This document shows positions 7,660-15,047 of a stretch of 43,272 nucleotides of DNA, in pieces. Each line of letters begins with the position of its first letter. Position 1 is the first letter of the stretch. The position numbers and the translations under genes were made by a program. The stretch is from contig CACYOR010000005.1 in the NCBI GenBank assembly GCA_902775985.1, forward strand, positions 1-43,272, read 5' to 3'. The DNA comes from Oscillospiraceae bacterium (GTDB lineage Bacteria > Bacillota > Clostridia > Oscillospirales > Oscillospiraceae). The notes below the pieces were generated by a model. It saw only the letters and a list, made by a program, of their open reading frames with translations. It was not told where the DNA came from and ran no database searches.

Positions 7660-9252
7660 ATGTCTGAACTGAAAAAGGAAATCGAACGGCGCCGGACCTT
7701 TGCGATCATTTCGCACCCGGACGCCGGTAAAACCACCCTCACGGAAAAACTGCTGCTCTACGGCGGAGCGATCCAGCTGGCCGGCTCCGTCAAGGGCAAG
7801 GCCACGGCCCGCCACGCGGTGTCGGACTGGATGGAGCTGGAGAAGCAGCGCGGCATCTCCATCACCTCCTCCGTCATGCAGTTTGAGTATGAGGGCTACT
7901 GCATCAACATCCTGGATACCCCGGGCCACCAGGACTTCTCCGAGGACACCTACCGTACGCTGATGGCGGCGGACTCGGCCGTCATGGTGATCGACGCGGC
8001 CAAGGGCATCGAGCCCCAGACCCGCAAGCTCTTCAAAATCTGCGCCATGCGGCACATCCCCATCTTCACCTTCATCAACAAGCTGGACCGGGAGGCCCGC
8101 AGCCCTTATGAGCTGATGGAGGAGCTGGAGAAGGAATTCGGCATCGGCACCTATCCCATGAACTGGCCCATCGGCTGCGGCCGTGAGTTCAAGGGCGTCT
8201 ACGATCGGGAGAAGCAGGAGATCCTGGCCTTTAACGAGTTTCACCGGGGCCAGAACAAGATCCGTGCTATCGAGTGCCGCCTGGACGAGACAGAAAAGCT
8301 GGACGAGCTGATCGGCTCCCGCCTGCGCCAGAGCCTCGCGGACGATATCGAACTGCTGGACGGCGCGGGCTTTGACTTCGATATCGAGCAGGTGCGCCGC
8401 GGCCGCCTGAGCCCGGTGTTCTTCGGCTCGGCCCTCAATAACTTCGGCGTAGAGCCCTTCCTGGAGAGTTTCCTGCGCATGACCATGCCGCCGCTGCCCC
8501 GCATCTCCGGGGAGGATATCATCGATCCCTTTGACCCGGGCTTCTCGGCCTTCGTCTTTAAGATCCAGGCCAACATGAACAAGGCCCACCGGGACCGCAT
8601 CGCTTTTATGCGTATCTGCTCGGGCAAGTTCGAGCGGGACAAGGAGTATTTCCATGTGCAGGCGGGCAAGGCCCTGCGCCTGGCCCAGCCCCAGCAGCTC
8701 ATGGCCCAGGACCGCGCCATCATCGACGAGGCCTACGCCGGGGATATCATCGGCGTCTTTGACCCGGGCATCTTCTCCATCGGCGACACGATCTGCGAAA
8801 AGGGGAAGAACATCTGCTTTGAGGGCATCCCCACCTTCGCGCCGGAGCATTTCGCCGGGGTGGAGCGTGTGGACACCATGAAGCGCAAGCAGTTTGAAAA
8901 GGGCATCCAGCAGATCGCCCAGGAGGGCGCCATCCAGATCTTCCATGAGCCGAACACCGGCGTGGAGGAGGTCATCGTGGGCGTTGTGGGCGTGTTGCAG
9001 TTTGAGGTGCTGGAATACCGGCTCAAGACCGAATACGGCGTGGATATCCGCCGCCGCGCCCTGCCCTACGAGCTGGTGCGCTGGGTGGAGAACGAGGATA
9101 TCCGCATTCCCGATCTGAACCTCACCAGCGACACCAAATGGGTACAGGACTTCAAGGGCAACAATCTGCTGCTCTTCACCTCGTCCTGGTGCATCAACTG
9201 GGCGCTGCAGAAAAACGAGGGCCTGGAGCTGCGGGAATTCAACCGAGACTGA
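7660..9252 (+). CDS. prfC: Peptide chain release factor 3 (RF3)
   Basis: A 530-residue translational GTPase. The G domain shows FAIISHPDAGKTTLTEKLL (G1), RGISITSSVMQF (G2), DTPGHQDFSEDTYRTL (G3) and TFINKLDRE (G4). Domain II follows at about residue 300 with VFKIQANMNKAHRDRIAFMR, and the C-terminal domain ends in a WVQDFKGNNLLLF stretch typical of RF3 rather than EF-G or LepA. RF3 removes RF1 and RF2 from the ribosome after peptide release. The AAGGAG site lies 7 bases before the ATG. The next gene starts 13 bases after its stop and is probably co-transcribed. A TTGACA at about 7611 lacks a well-spaced -10 box, so I do not call a promoter. Confidence 0.96.
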   Translation: MSELKKEIERRRTFAIISHPDAGKTTLTEKLLLYGGAIQLAGSVKGKATARHAVSDWMELEKQRGISITSSVMQFEYEGYCINILDTPGHQDFSEDTYRTLMAADSAVMVIDAAKGIEPQTRKLFKICAMRHIPIFTFINKLDREARSPYELMEELEKEFGIGTYPMNWPIGCGREFKGVYDREKQEILAFNEFHRGQNKIRAIECRLDETEKLDELIGSRLRQSLADDIELLDGAGFDFDIEQVRRGRLSPVFFGSALNNFGVEPFLESFLRMTMPPLPRISGEDIIDPFDPGFSAFVFKIQANMNKAHRDRIAFMRICSGKFERDKEYFHVQAGKALRLAQPQQLMAQDRAIIDEAYAGDIIGVFDPGIFSIGDTICEKGKNICFEGIPTFAPEHFAGVERVDTMKRKQFEKGIQQIAQEGAIQIFHEPNTGVEEVIVGVVGVLQFEVLEYRLKTEYGVDIRRRALPYELVRWVENEDIRIPDLNLTSDTKWVQDFKGNNLLLFTSSWCINWALQKNEGLELREFNRD

Positions 9253-9264
9253 GGAGGCAAAACC

Positions 9265-9861
9265 ATGGCAGAGAAATTGAGCATTGAGATCTTCCGCCGC
9301 AAGGACGCGGAGGACTTTACGAAATCCCTGGCCGATCCGGAGAGTCGGACGGCGGTGGGCAGCGGCGCGGCCATGACCGCGGCAGTGGCGGCGGCCTATC
9401 TGTATCGGGCGGCAGCCCTGTGCGCCAAGGATAAAGCGGAGGACGAGCGCCTTGCCTGGCTGGTGCGCAACAGCGAGATCCTGCGCACGTATATGGTGAA
9501 CCTGATCGACGAGGATGTGAAGTGCCGCGGCCCGCTGCGCCGGGCCATCAGCGAGGGCGATCCCCGCAAGATCGAGGCGGCACATCAGCCCGCGGCGGCC
9601 ATCGCCAATGAGATCGTGAACATGATGACCCAGTGCCTGGATCTGCTGGCGGAGCTGAAGGCCTCGGCTGACGGCGAGGCAATGGTCTATGTGCGCGCGG
9701 CGGCGGAGTTTGCCATGGCGGCGATCCGCGCCTGCATGCACTATACCGTGGCCATGAGCCTGGGCTGCGGGGACGAGACGTACCAATTCATCACCCGCCG
9801 GGAGAACGAGCTCACCCTGGAGCAGTACGGCAAGGTATACGAGGCCATCCTCGCGGAGTAA
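9265..9861 (+). CDS. Cyclodeaminase/cyclohydrolase family protein (FTCD_C-like)
   Basis: A 198-residue, largely helical protein. The N-terminal stretch with AVGSGAAMTAAVAAAYLYR and the later PRKIEAAHQPAAAIANEI fit the formimidotetrahydrofolate cyclodeaminase / methenyltetrahydrofolate cyclohydrolase family (FchA type), whose members normally read SGGGSVAAL and A at these places. The usual glycine-rich loop is altered here (GSGAAM), so activity on folate is uncertain. The gene lies 13 bases behind prfC with a GGAGG site and is likely in the same transcript; I know of no functional tie between the two. A hairpin follows. Confidence 0.7.
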   Translation: MAEKLSIEIFRRKDAEDFTKSLADPESRTAVGSGAAMTAAVAAAYLYRAAALCAKDKAEDERLAWLVRNSEILRTYMVNLIDEDVKCRGPLRRAISEGDPRKIEAAHQPAAAIANEIVNMMTQCLDLLAELKASADGEAMVYVRAAAEFAMAAIRACMHYTVAMSLGCGDETYQFITRRENELTLEQYGKVYEAILAE

Positions 9862-9878
9862 AAAGCAATAACAAGCGC

Positions 9879-9911
9879 TCGACAAGCCGCTCTGCAGGGG
9901 CGGCTTGTCGA
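9879..9911. terminator. Strong hairpin, possible terminator
   Basis: TCGACAAGCCGC (9879-9890) pairs perfectly over 12 bases with 9900-9911 around a 9-base loop. There is no good T tract on either strand, so it may be a weak terminator or an RNA-stabilising stem. Confidence 0.6.
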
Positions 9912-9939
9912 CGTTTAAGAAAGCTTAATGCTTGCCGGC

Positions 9940-9968
9940 TTGCCATTTGTCGGCCGGGCGTGTATAAT
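9940..9968 (+). promoter_or_regulatory. Sigma-A promoter of the sirtuin gene
   Basis: TTGCCA (9940-9945), a 17-base spacer, and a perfect TATAAT (9963-9968). The ATG at 10002 lies 33 bases further behind a GGGGCGGGGAG purine stretch. Confidence 0.8.
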
Positions 9969-10001
9969 ATTCCCATCTATGGCCGGAAAGGGGCGGGGAG
10001 T

Positions 10002-10718
10002 ATGAATGAGAACATTCAAACCCTGAAGAAATGGATCGACGAGAGCGATAACGTGGTTTTCTTCGGCGGGGCCGGCGTCAGCACCGAGAGCGGCATCCCC
10101 GACTTTCGCAGTGTGGACGGCCTGTACAACCAGAAATGGAAGTATCCGCCCGAGACGATCCTGTCCCACAGCTTTTTTGAGCGCAATCCCGAGGAGTATT
10201 ACCGCTTCCACCGGGAGAAACTGGTGATCGACGGCGTGCAGCCCAACCGGGCCCATAAGCGCCTGGCCGAGCTGGAACAGGAAGGAAAGCTCCGGGCGGT
10301 GATCACCCAGAACATCGACGGGCTCCACCAGGCGGCCGGAAGCAAGAAGGTGCTGGAGCTGCATGGCAGCATTCTGCGGGCCTACTGCTCCCGCTGCCGT
10401 CGGCCCTTCCCGGCGGAGAAGATGAACCACGGCACGGGCCTGCCCCGCTGCCGCTGCGGCGGGATCATCCGGCCGGACATCGTCCTCTATGAGGAACCGC
10501 TGGATCAGGACATCATGTCCGAGGCGGTCCATTATATCCGCAGCGCCGAGGTGCTGATCATTGGCGGCACGAGTTTGAATGTCTACCCGGCGGCGGGCCT
10601 CATCAACTATTACCGGGGAAATAAGCTGGCCTTGGTGAACCTGAGCCAGACGCCCTATGACAGCTATGCCGATCTGGTGATCCACGAGAAGATCGGCGAG
10701 GTATTCAGCCAGATTTGA
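10002..10718 (+). CDS. cobB: NAD-dependent protein deacylase, Sir2 family
   Basis: A 238-residue sirtuin of normal bacterial length. It shows GAGVSTESGIPDFRS (NAD-binding), TQNIDGLHQAAG with the Asn-Ile-Asp motif, ELHGS with the catalytic histidine, and a zinc module made of AYCSRC and later CRCGG (four cysteines). It then reads IRPDIVLYEE and GGTSLNVYPAAGL. The enzyme removes acetyl or longer acyl groups from lysine using NAD and releases nicotinamide. The ATG at 10002 was chosen over the in-frame GTG at 9960, because that codon overlaps the -10 box. The gene has its own promoter and is followed by the stem-loop region. Confidence 0.94.
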   Translation: MNENIQTLKKWIDESDNVVFFGGAGVSTESGIPDFRSVDGLYNQKWKYPPETILSHSFFERNPEEYYRFHREKLVIDGVQPNRAHKRLAELEQEGKLRAVITQNIDGLHQAAGSKKVLELHGSILRAYCSRCRRPFPAEKMNHGTGLPRCRCGGIIRPDIVLYEEPLDQDIMSEAVHYIRSAEVLIIGGTSLNVYPAAGLINYYRGNKLALVNLSQTPYDSYADLVIHEKIGEVFSQI

Positions 10719-10722
10719 TACT

Positions 10723-10922
10723 AGAACCTCATAAAAACCTTTAATCCCTTAAAGGTTTTTATAGCGCCGTAAGGCGCGTAGAGGTTCTGCATGATAAGTG
10801 AGGCTCGAAATCTCCGATTTCGCTAAGCCGAACTTATACACTGTAGACGGATTTTCAGCGCCTTCGCGCTGAAAATGCCACGGGAACCGTGGCTTATCTG
10901 ATTAAAGTATTTAATCAGATAA
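10723..10922. repeat. Cluster of consecutive perfect stem-loops (structured intergenic element)
   Basis: The 228-base gap between the sirtuin and thymidylate kinase genes is almost fully occupied by paired sequence. An outer stem 10723-10730/10781-10788 (8 bp) encloses a 14-bp hairpin 10731-10744/10749-10762 and a 5-bp hairpin 10764-10768/10773-10777. Next come 10794-10799/10832-10837 enclosing 10806-10812/10816-10822, then hairpins 10851-10861/10866-10876 (11 bp), 10877-10883/10887-10893 (7 bp) and 10894-10905/10911-10922 (12 bp). The last three abut each other. It resembles clustered palindromic repeats (REP/BIME-like) or a structured RNA. No known RNA family is recognised, and no T tract shows it to be a simple terminator. 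Confidence 0.8.
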
Positions 10923-10946
10923 TAGTATGAACGGAGATAAAAGAGA

Positions 10947-11621
10947 ATGCCACACGGAAAACTGATCGTGCTGGAGGGCATCGACGGCAGCGGCAAATCC
11001 GCCCAGTACCGCCGCCTCTGCGCGCGAATGGAAAACGATGGAATTGCGTATAATCATATTGTTTTTCCCCGCTACGATAAGGAGAGCAGCGCCCTGATCC
11101 GGATGTATCTCTCCGGCCAGTTCGGGGAGAACCCGGGGGATGTAAACGCCTACGCCGCCTCCACCTTCTATGCGGTGGACCGCTACGCCTCCTATCGCAC
11201 CGACTGGGGGGAGCTCTACGAGAAGGGAGGGATCATCCTCTCCGACCGCTACACCACCTCCAACGCGGTGCACCAGGGCTCCAAGCTCCCGGACGACCAA
11301 CTGCCCGCCTTTTTTGATTGGCTGCAGGATCTGGAATACGAAAAGCTGGGCCTGCCGAAGCCGGATCTGGTGATCTATCTGGACGTGGATCTGGAGACCT
11401 CTCTGGCCCGGATGCGCCGCCGCCAGCAGAAGACCCACACCAGCGCCGATATCCACGAGAAAGACAAGGACTATCTCTCCCGCTGCCTCCACACCGCCGA
11501 GATGGCCGCCGAGCACTACGGCTGGACACGCATTCCCTTCCTCAAGGACGGGAAGGAGCGGGACGTGGACGAGAAAAACCGGGAGATCTATTCCATCCTG
11601 CTGGATGCCATAAACGAGTAA
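10947..11621 (+). CDS. tmk: Thymidylate kinase family protein (dTMP kinase)
   Basis: A 224-residue P-loop kinase. VLEGIDGSGKSAQYRRL is the thymidylate-kinase P-loop, FPRYDKESSALI is the segment with the conserved Asp/Arg, YAVDRYASYR and ILSDRYTTSNAVHQG are the DR(Y/H) motifs that bind the nucleotide, and LVIYLDVDLETSLARM is the usual strand before the LID. The LID region continues with RMRRRQQ. It should phosphorylate dTMP to dTDP. It is slightly longer than many bacterial Tmk proteins and has the human-like FPRY motif, so it may belong to a divergent branch. A GGAGATAAAAGAG stretch precedes the ATG; the last palindrome of the upstream cluster ends 24 bases before the start. Confidence 0.88.
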   Translation: MPHGKLIVLEGIDGSGKSAQYRRLCARMENDGIAYNHIVFPRYDKESSALIRMYLSGQFGENPGDVNAYAASTFYAVDRYASYRTDWGELYEKGGIILSDRYTTSNAVHQGSKLPDDQLPAFFDWLQDLEYEKLGLPKPDLVIYLDVDLETSLARMRRRQQKTHTSADIHEKDKDYLSRCLHTAEMAAEHYGWTRIPFLKDGKERDVDEKNREIYSILLDAINE

Positions 11622-11627
11622 AAGAAA

Positions 11628-11651
11628 TAAAAAGTGGGCCCCGAAGGGCCC
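11628..11651 (-). terminator. Terminator of the leftward Cys-rich gene
   Basis: GGGCCC (11636-11641) and GGGCCC (11646-11651) form a self-complementary hairpin with a CGAA loop. The A-rich sequence at 11622-11633 becomes a T tract on the leftward strand; there is no T tract rightward. Confidence 0.75.
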
Positions 11652-11670
11652 GGAGATTGCTGTTTGCTTT

Positions 11671-11811
11671 TCAGTTGCAGCCACAGCCGCAGCCGTTGTT
11701 GTTGTCGCAGCCACAGCCGCAGCCACCGAAGTTGTTGCCGCAACTGAAGAGAATGATGATGAGGATGATGAGCCAGAGGCCGTTATTGTTGTTGCAGCCG
11801 TTGCAGAACAT
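11671..11811 (-). CDS. Small Cys/Gly/Asn-rich membrane peptide (46 residues)
   Basis: The peptide begins MFCNGCNNNNG, has one hydrophobic stretch at about residues 12-23 (LWLIILIIILF), and ends in two Cys-Gly repeats (GGCGCGC and NNNGCGCGCN). Eleven of 46 residues are cysteine. Two exact 18-base copies of the Cys-Gly coding repeat lie at 11677-11694 and 11707-11724. A ribosome site AGAAAGGGA precedes the ATG on the leftward strand and a terminator follows, so it looks like a real single-gene unit on the opposite strand to its neighbours. Similar short Cys-rich membrane peptides occur in Firmicutes without known function. The frame also stays open upstream, but the part beyond 11811 has no ribosome site and a different composition. 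Confidence 0.7.
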   Translation of the reverse strand: MFCNGCNNNNGLWLIILIIILFSCGNNFGGCGCGCDNNNGCGCGCN

Positions 11812-11986
11812 AATGCTGTCCCTTTCTCCGCGCTGAGAGAGATGAGACTCGGCAGCCGCCGCGCGGAAAGCGGCCGCTGTTTCGGAAGGGGAGACGGTCT
11901 GACCCGACCGCTCATGCCATCCTATGCCGCTTGTCGGAAAGCGGTTACCGGCGCTTGAGTAAAGCGCCTTTGCCAAGGAGGATTCC

Positions 11987-13348
11987 ATGTCAGACAAACA
12001 CGACGAGATCGACGAAGTATTTGAACGCCACGAACAGCAGCAGAAGGAAAACCGCGCCAAACGCGCGGCCCGTTCCGCCGCCTCCGAGGGCGATGATCGC
12101 CTGGAGGAGAGCCGCTGGGAGAAGGTCTCGGTCAAAAAAGCGGTGGACAAGCTGCTGATCGATGAGACCGGGGATGAGGCCTTTAACTATACCGGCGATG
12201 AGGAATCGGAGCGGGACTACCGTCCGGTCCGCCAGAGCCATGAGTATAAGTCCGGCTGCCTGGGCGGCCTGATGTATTTTGTGTTTATCTTCTGTGTGAG
12301 CATCATTCTGGCCTGCCTGGCCTGGATGGCCTCCAGCGATATGCTGGCCCTCAACAAGCGGGAGTTCGCCGCCAACGTCACCCTGCCGATGAGCATGTTC
12401 GAGTCTGAGACGGTGGATACCCTGGACGAAAACGGCGTCAAGACCGGCACAAAGCGCGTCACCCACGCGGATATTGACGAATTGGCCGACACGCTGAAGG
12501 AAGCGGGCCTGATCGAATACAAATGGCTCTTCAAGGCTTTCTGCCGGGTGTCCAATGCGGAGACCAAGGTGAGCCCGGGCGAGTACGAGCTCAAATCCAG
12601 CTACGACTACCGCGCGCTGATCCAGAATATGCGCCCCGGCGCCAAGGGGGCCGTCACGGCGAAGGTCACGCTGCCCGAGGGCTTTACCATGCGGCAGATC
12701 TTCCTGCGCCTGGAGGAGAAGGGCGTGGCGAGCTACGACGATCTGATGGAGGCCGCGGCCAACTACAGCTTCAATTACAGCTTTCTGGAGGGGCTGCCTG
12801 CGGGCGACGCCAGCCGGCTGGAGGGTTATCTCTTCCCGGACACCTATGAATTCTATATCGGCATGCAGGCCTCCAGCGCCATCAACAAGTTCCTGGAGAA
12901 CTTCCACTATATGCTCAAGGCGGACATGCTGCAGCAGGCGGAAAACCTGGGCATGAGCATGCACGATATCATCAAGCTTGCCTCCCTGATCGAGAAGGAG
13001 GCCGCCAACGACGGTGAGCGCGCCCGCATCGCCGCGGTCATCTATAACCGTCTCCACGCGGGCATGCCGCTGGGCATCGACTCGACCGTTCTCTATCTCT
13101 ATCCCGACCACGAGGGCGCACCCACCGGCACCATGCTGGAGGAGGACACGCCTTATAACTCCCGTCTGTACACGGGCCTGCCTCCCACGCCGATCTGCAA
13201 TCCGGGCCTCATGTCCATCCAGGCGGCCTTGAACCCGAGCCATACCAACGAGTTCTATTACGCCCTGGATACCGAGACCGGCGAGCACCGCTTCTTCACC
13301 AACGCGGGCGAGTTTGACGCCTTCGTTGCCACGCAGAACTATGGCTGA
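11987..13348 (+). CDS. mltG: Endolytic transglycosylase MltG (YceG family)
   Basis: A 453-residue protein with a charged cytoplasmic part of about 85 residues, one membrane helix (about 92-115, GLMYFVFIFCVSIILACLAW) and an outer YceG domain. Key phrases are EGFTMRQIFLRLEEKG (LysM-like part), EGYLFPDTYEF, ASLIEKEA with the catalytic glutamate, IAAVIYNRL, PLGIDSTVLY, YNSRLYTGLPPTPICNPG and AALNPSHTNEFYYALD. It cuts nascent glycan strands at the membrane and helps end peptidoglycan polymerisation. The AAGGAGG site is strong. A short hairpin at 11951-11968 (GGCGCTT with AAAGCGCC) lies just before it; the remaining 11812-11986 spacer shows no clear promoter. It overlaps the next start by 8 bases. 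Confidence 0.95.
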   Translation: MSDKHDEIDEVFERHEQQQKENRAKRAARSAASEGDDRLEESRWEKVSVKKAVDKLLIDETGDEAFNYTGDEESERDYRPVRQSHEYKSGCLGGLMYFVFIFCVSIILACLAWMASSDMLALNKREFAANVTLPMSMFESETVDTLDENGVKTGTKRVTHADIDELADTLKEAGLIEYKWLFKAFCRVSNAETKVSPGEYELKSSYDYRALIQNMRPGAKGAVTAKVTLPEGFTMRQIFLRLEEKGVASYDDLMEAAANYSFNYSFLEGLPAGDASRLEGYLFPDTYEFYIGMQASSAINKFLENFHYMLKADMLQQAENLGMSMHDIIKLASLIEKEAANDGERARIAAVIYNRLHAGMPLGIDSTVLYLYPDHEGAPTGTMLEEDTPYNSRLYTGLPPTPICNPGLMSIQAALNPSHTNEFYYALDTETGEHRFFTNAGEFDAFVATQNYG

Positions 13349-14552
13349 GAAGCCGGAACTGCTGTCCCCGGCCGGGGACCGGGAGCGCCTGCTCATGGCG
13401 CTGCGCTACGGGGCGGACGCGGTGTATCTGGCGGGGCGTCAGTTCGGCATGCGCTCCGCCGCGGTGAACTTCACGGATGAGGGCCTGCGCGAGGCAGTGA
13501 AGCTCTCCCATGCGCGGGGCGCCAAGGTCTATGTGACCTGCAACACTCTGCCCCGGGAGGAGGAGCTGAAAGCCCTGCCGCCCTATCTGGAGTTTTTGCA
13601 GGACGCGGGGGTGGATGGACTCATCATCGCAGATCTGGGTGTGATGGAGCTGGCCAAGCGCCATGCGCCCCGTGTCGCCCGCCATGTGAGCACCCAGCTG
13701 GGGGTCATCAACAGCGCCACGGCCAATGTCCTCTTCGACATGGGGGCGGACACGGTGGTGCTCGCGCGGGAGACGCCGCTGGAGGACATCCGAAAGATCC
13801 GCGCCAATACGCCAAAGGAGCTGCGCATCGAGGCCTTTGTCCACGGGGCCATGTGCGTGTCCTTCTCGGGGCGCTGCCTGCTGTCCAATTATCTCACCGG
13901 CCGGGACGCCAACCGGGGCCAGTGCGCTCAGCCCTGCCGCTGGAAATACCATCTGGTGGAGGAAAAGCGCCCCGGACAGTATTTCGAGATCAGCGAGGAC
14001 GGCGGCACACACATTCTAAACTCCCATGACATGTGCATGATCGAGCATCTGCCGGAACTCATCGAGGCGGGCGTGAGCAGCTTCAAGATCGAGGGACGAA
14101 TGAAATCGGCCTATTATACCGCGGTGGTGACCAACGCCTATCGTCACGCGCTGGACGCGGCCATACACGGCGAAGCCCTGGATCCCATCTGGGTGGAGGA
14201 GACCGACAAGCTCAGCCACCGGCCCTACAGCACCGGTTTCTATTTTGGCCAGCCCGGCGAATACTACGGCGAGGAGAGCTATTTTACCCGGACCGATGTG
14301 GCCGCCGTGGTGGAGCGCTGCGACGATGAAGGCAATGCCGTTTTGACCCAGCGGAACAAATTCTACCGCGGGGATGAGCTGGAACTCCTGCCGCCTCAGG
14401 GAAGGCCGCTGAAGTTTCGTGTCGAACATATGACGGACGCCGAGGGCAACGAGATCGAGGATACGCGCCGGGCGATGATGGAGATCCACATGCGCCTGCC
14501 CGTCCCGGTTCCCGAACTTACGGTGGTGAGAAAATATCGAGAGACGCCTTGA
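13341..14552 (+). CDS. U32 peptidase-family protein, probable tRNA U34 hydroxylation factor (TrhP type)
   Basis: A 403-residue U32-family protein. It starts KPELLSPAGDRERL, the usual opening, and carries the family signature EAFVHGAMCVSFSGRCLLS followed by GRDANRGQCAQPCRW with conserved cysteines, and FKIEGRMKSAYY. In Bacillus the YrrN/YrrO (TrhP) members hydroxylate uridine 34 of tRNA using prephenate-derived chemistry, and they are encoded close to mltG (yrrL). The same neighbourhood here supports TrhP rather than a collagenase, but the activity is inferred. The ATG at 13341 was chosen because family similarity begins there; it overlaps the mltG stop by 8 bases. The -35 box of the alaS leader overlaps its stop codon. 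Confidence 0.88.
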   Translation: MAEKPELLSPAGDRERLLMALRYGADAVYLAGRQFGMRSAAVNFTDEGLREAVKLSHARGAKVYVTCNTLPREEELKALPPYLEFLQDAGVDGLIIADLGVMELAKRHAPRVARHVSTQLGVINSATANVLFDMGADTVVLARETPLEDIRKIRANTPKELRIEAFVHGAMCVSFSGRCLLSNYLTGRDANRGQCAQPCRWKYHLVEEKRPGQYFEISEDGGTHILNSHDMCMIEHLPELIEAGVSSFKIEGRMKSAYYTAVVTNAYRHALDAAIHGEALDPIWVEETDKLSHRPYSTGFYFGQPGEYYGEESYFTRTDVAAVVERCDDEGNAVLTQRNKFYRGDELELLPPQGRPLKFRVEHMTDAEGNEIEDTRRAMMEIHMRLPVPVPELTVVRKYRETP

Positions 14553-14577
14553 CAAATCGGGGAAAAGTGGGTAAACT
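14549..14577 (+). promoter_or_regulatory. Sigma-A promoter of the T-box/alaS operon
   Basis: A perfect TTGACA (14549-14554) overlaps the stop codon of the U32 gene; TAAACT (14572-14577) follows after 17 bases. The T-box leader starts directly behind it. Confidence 0.75.
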
Positions 14578-14579
14578 GT

Positions 14580-14806
14580 TCCCCGTTATCAGGCTGTGAC
14601 GAAACGAGCCGAAGCGAAGCTTTTCAGAGAGAGGTCGGATGGTGCGAGACCTCAGGGGACGCGGCGGCAGCCACTTCCGAGCCTCCCCGGGAGAACCGGG
14701 GCGCCGGCCCTCGTTACGGGCGCTTGAGATGCCGCGCAAGCGGCAATCAGGGTGGTACCGCGAATTGACCTTCGCCCCTGTCCGGGGCGGAGGTTTATTG
14801 TTTTTT
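14580..14806 (+). promoter_or_regulatory. T-box riboswitch (probable Ala specifier) with terminator
   Basis: The leader has the hallmark T-box AGGGTGGTACCGCG at 14749-14762, which forms the antiterminator and pairs with the tRNA end. A G+C-rich terminator follows (arms at 14769-14778 and 14784-14793, then a T tract to 14806). Upstream, CAGAGAGAGGTCGGATGGTG at about 14625-14644 is the typical Stem I distal sequence. GCC at 14670-14672, followed by ACTTCCGAGC, sits where the specifier codon normally lies and would read tRNA-Ala, matching the downstream alaS. Uncharged tRNA-Ala should favour readthrough. Confidence 0.92.
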
Positions 14807-14816
14807 GGAGGACGAT

Positions 14817-15047
14817 ATGAACTGTCTGCGCTGCGGAGAGGCGATGGAAGATCTCGGCTGCGAGGAAATCCAGCTCGGCCATTACGGCATCTTCTCCGGG
14901 CATCTGAGCAATCTGTTCTCAGGGGCCATGGAGGTCAGAATCTTCTCCTGCCCAGGCTGCGGCAAGCTTGAATTCTTCAAGGCCGGGCTTGAGAAAGAGG
15001 AGAGCTTTTCAGAGCGAGTAAAGAAAAACAAAATGGAGGACGAATAA
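14817..15047 (+). CDS. Small zinc-ribbon protein under T-box control
   Basis: A 76-residue protein with two Cys pairs: MNCLRCGEAMEDLG at the start and FSCPGCGKLEFF about 37 residues later. Together they form a plausible zinc ribbon of the kind found in short Firmicute nucleic-acid-binding-like proteins (DUF6487-like). The C-terminus is charged. The ATG at 14817 stands 5 bases behind GGAGG. The stop codon is directly followed by the alaS ATG, so both genes share the T-box leader and are probably translated in coupling. Its function is unknown. Its place between an alanine-sensing leader and alaS suggests, but does not prove, a link to tRNA-Ala or translation. Confidence 0.8.
   Translation: MNCLRCGEAMEDLGCEEIQLGHYGIFSGHLSNLFSGAMEVRIFSCPGCGKLEFFKAGLEKEESFSERVKKNKMEDE

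Noticed and set aside
7489-9885. 798-codon open frame opposite prfC and the cyclodeaminase gene
   Set aside because: Antisense shadow; both forward genes have clear motifs and ribosome sites.
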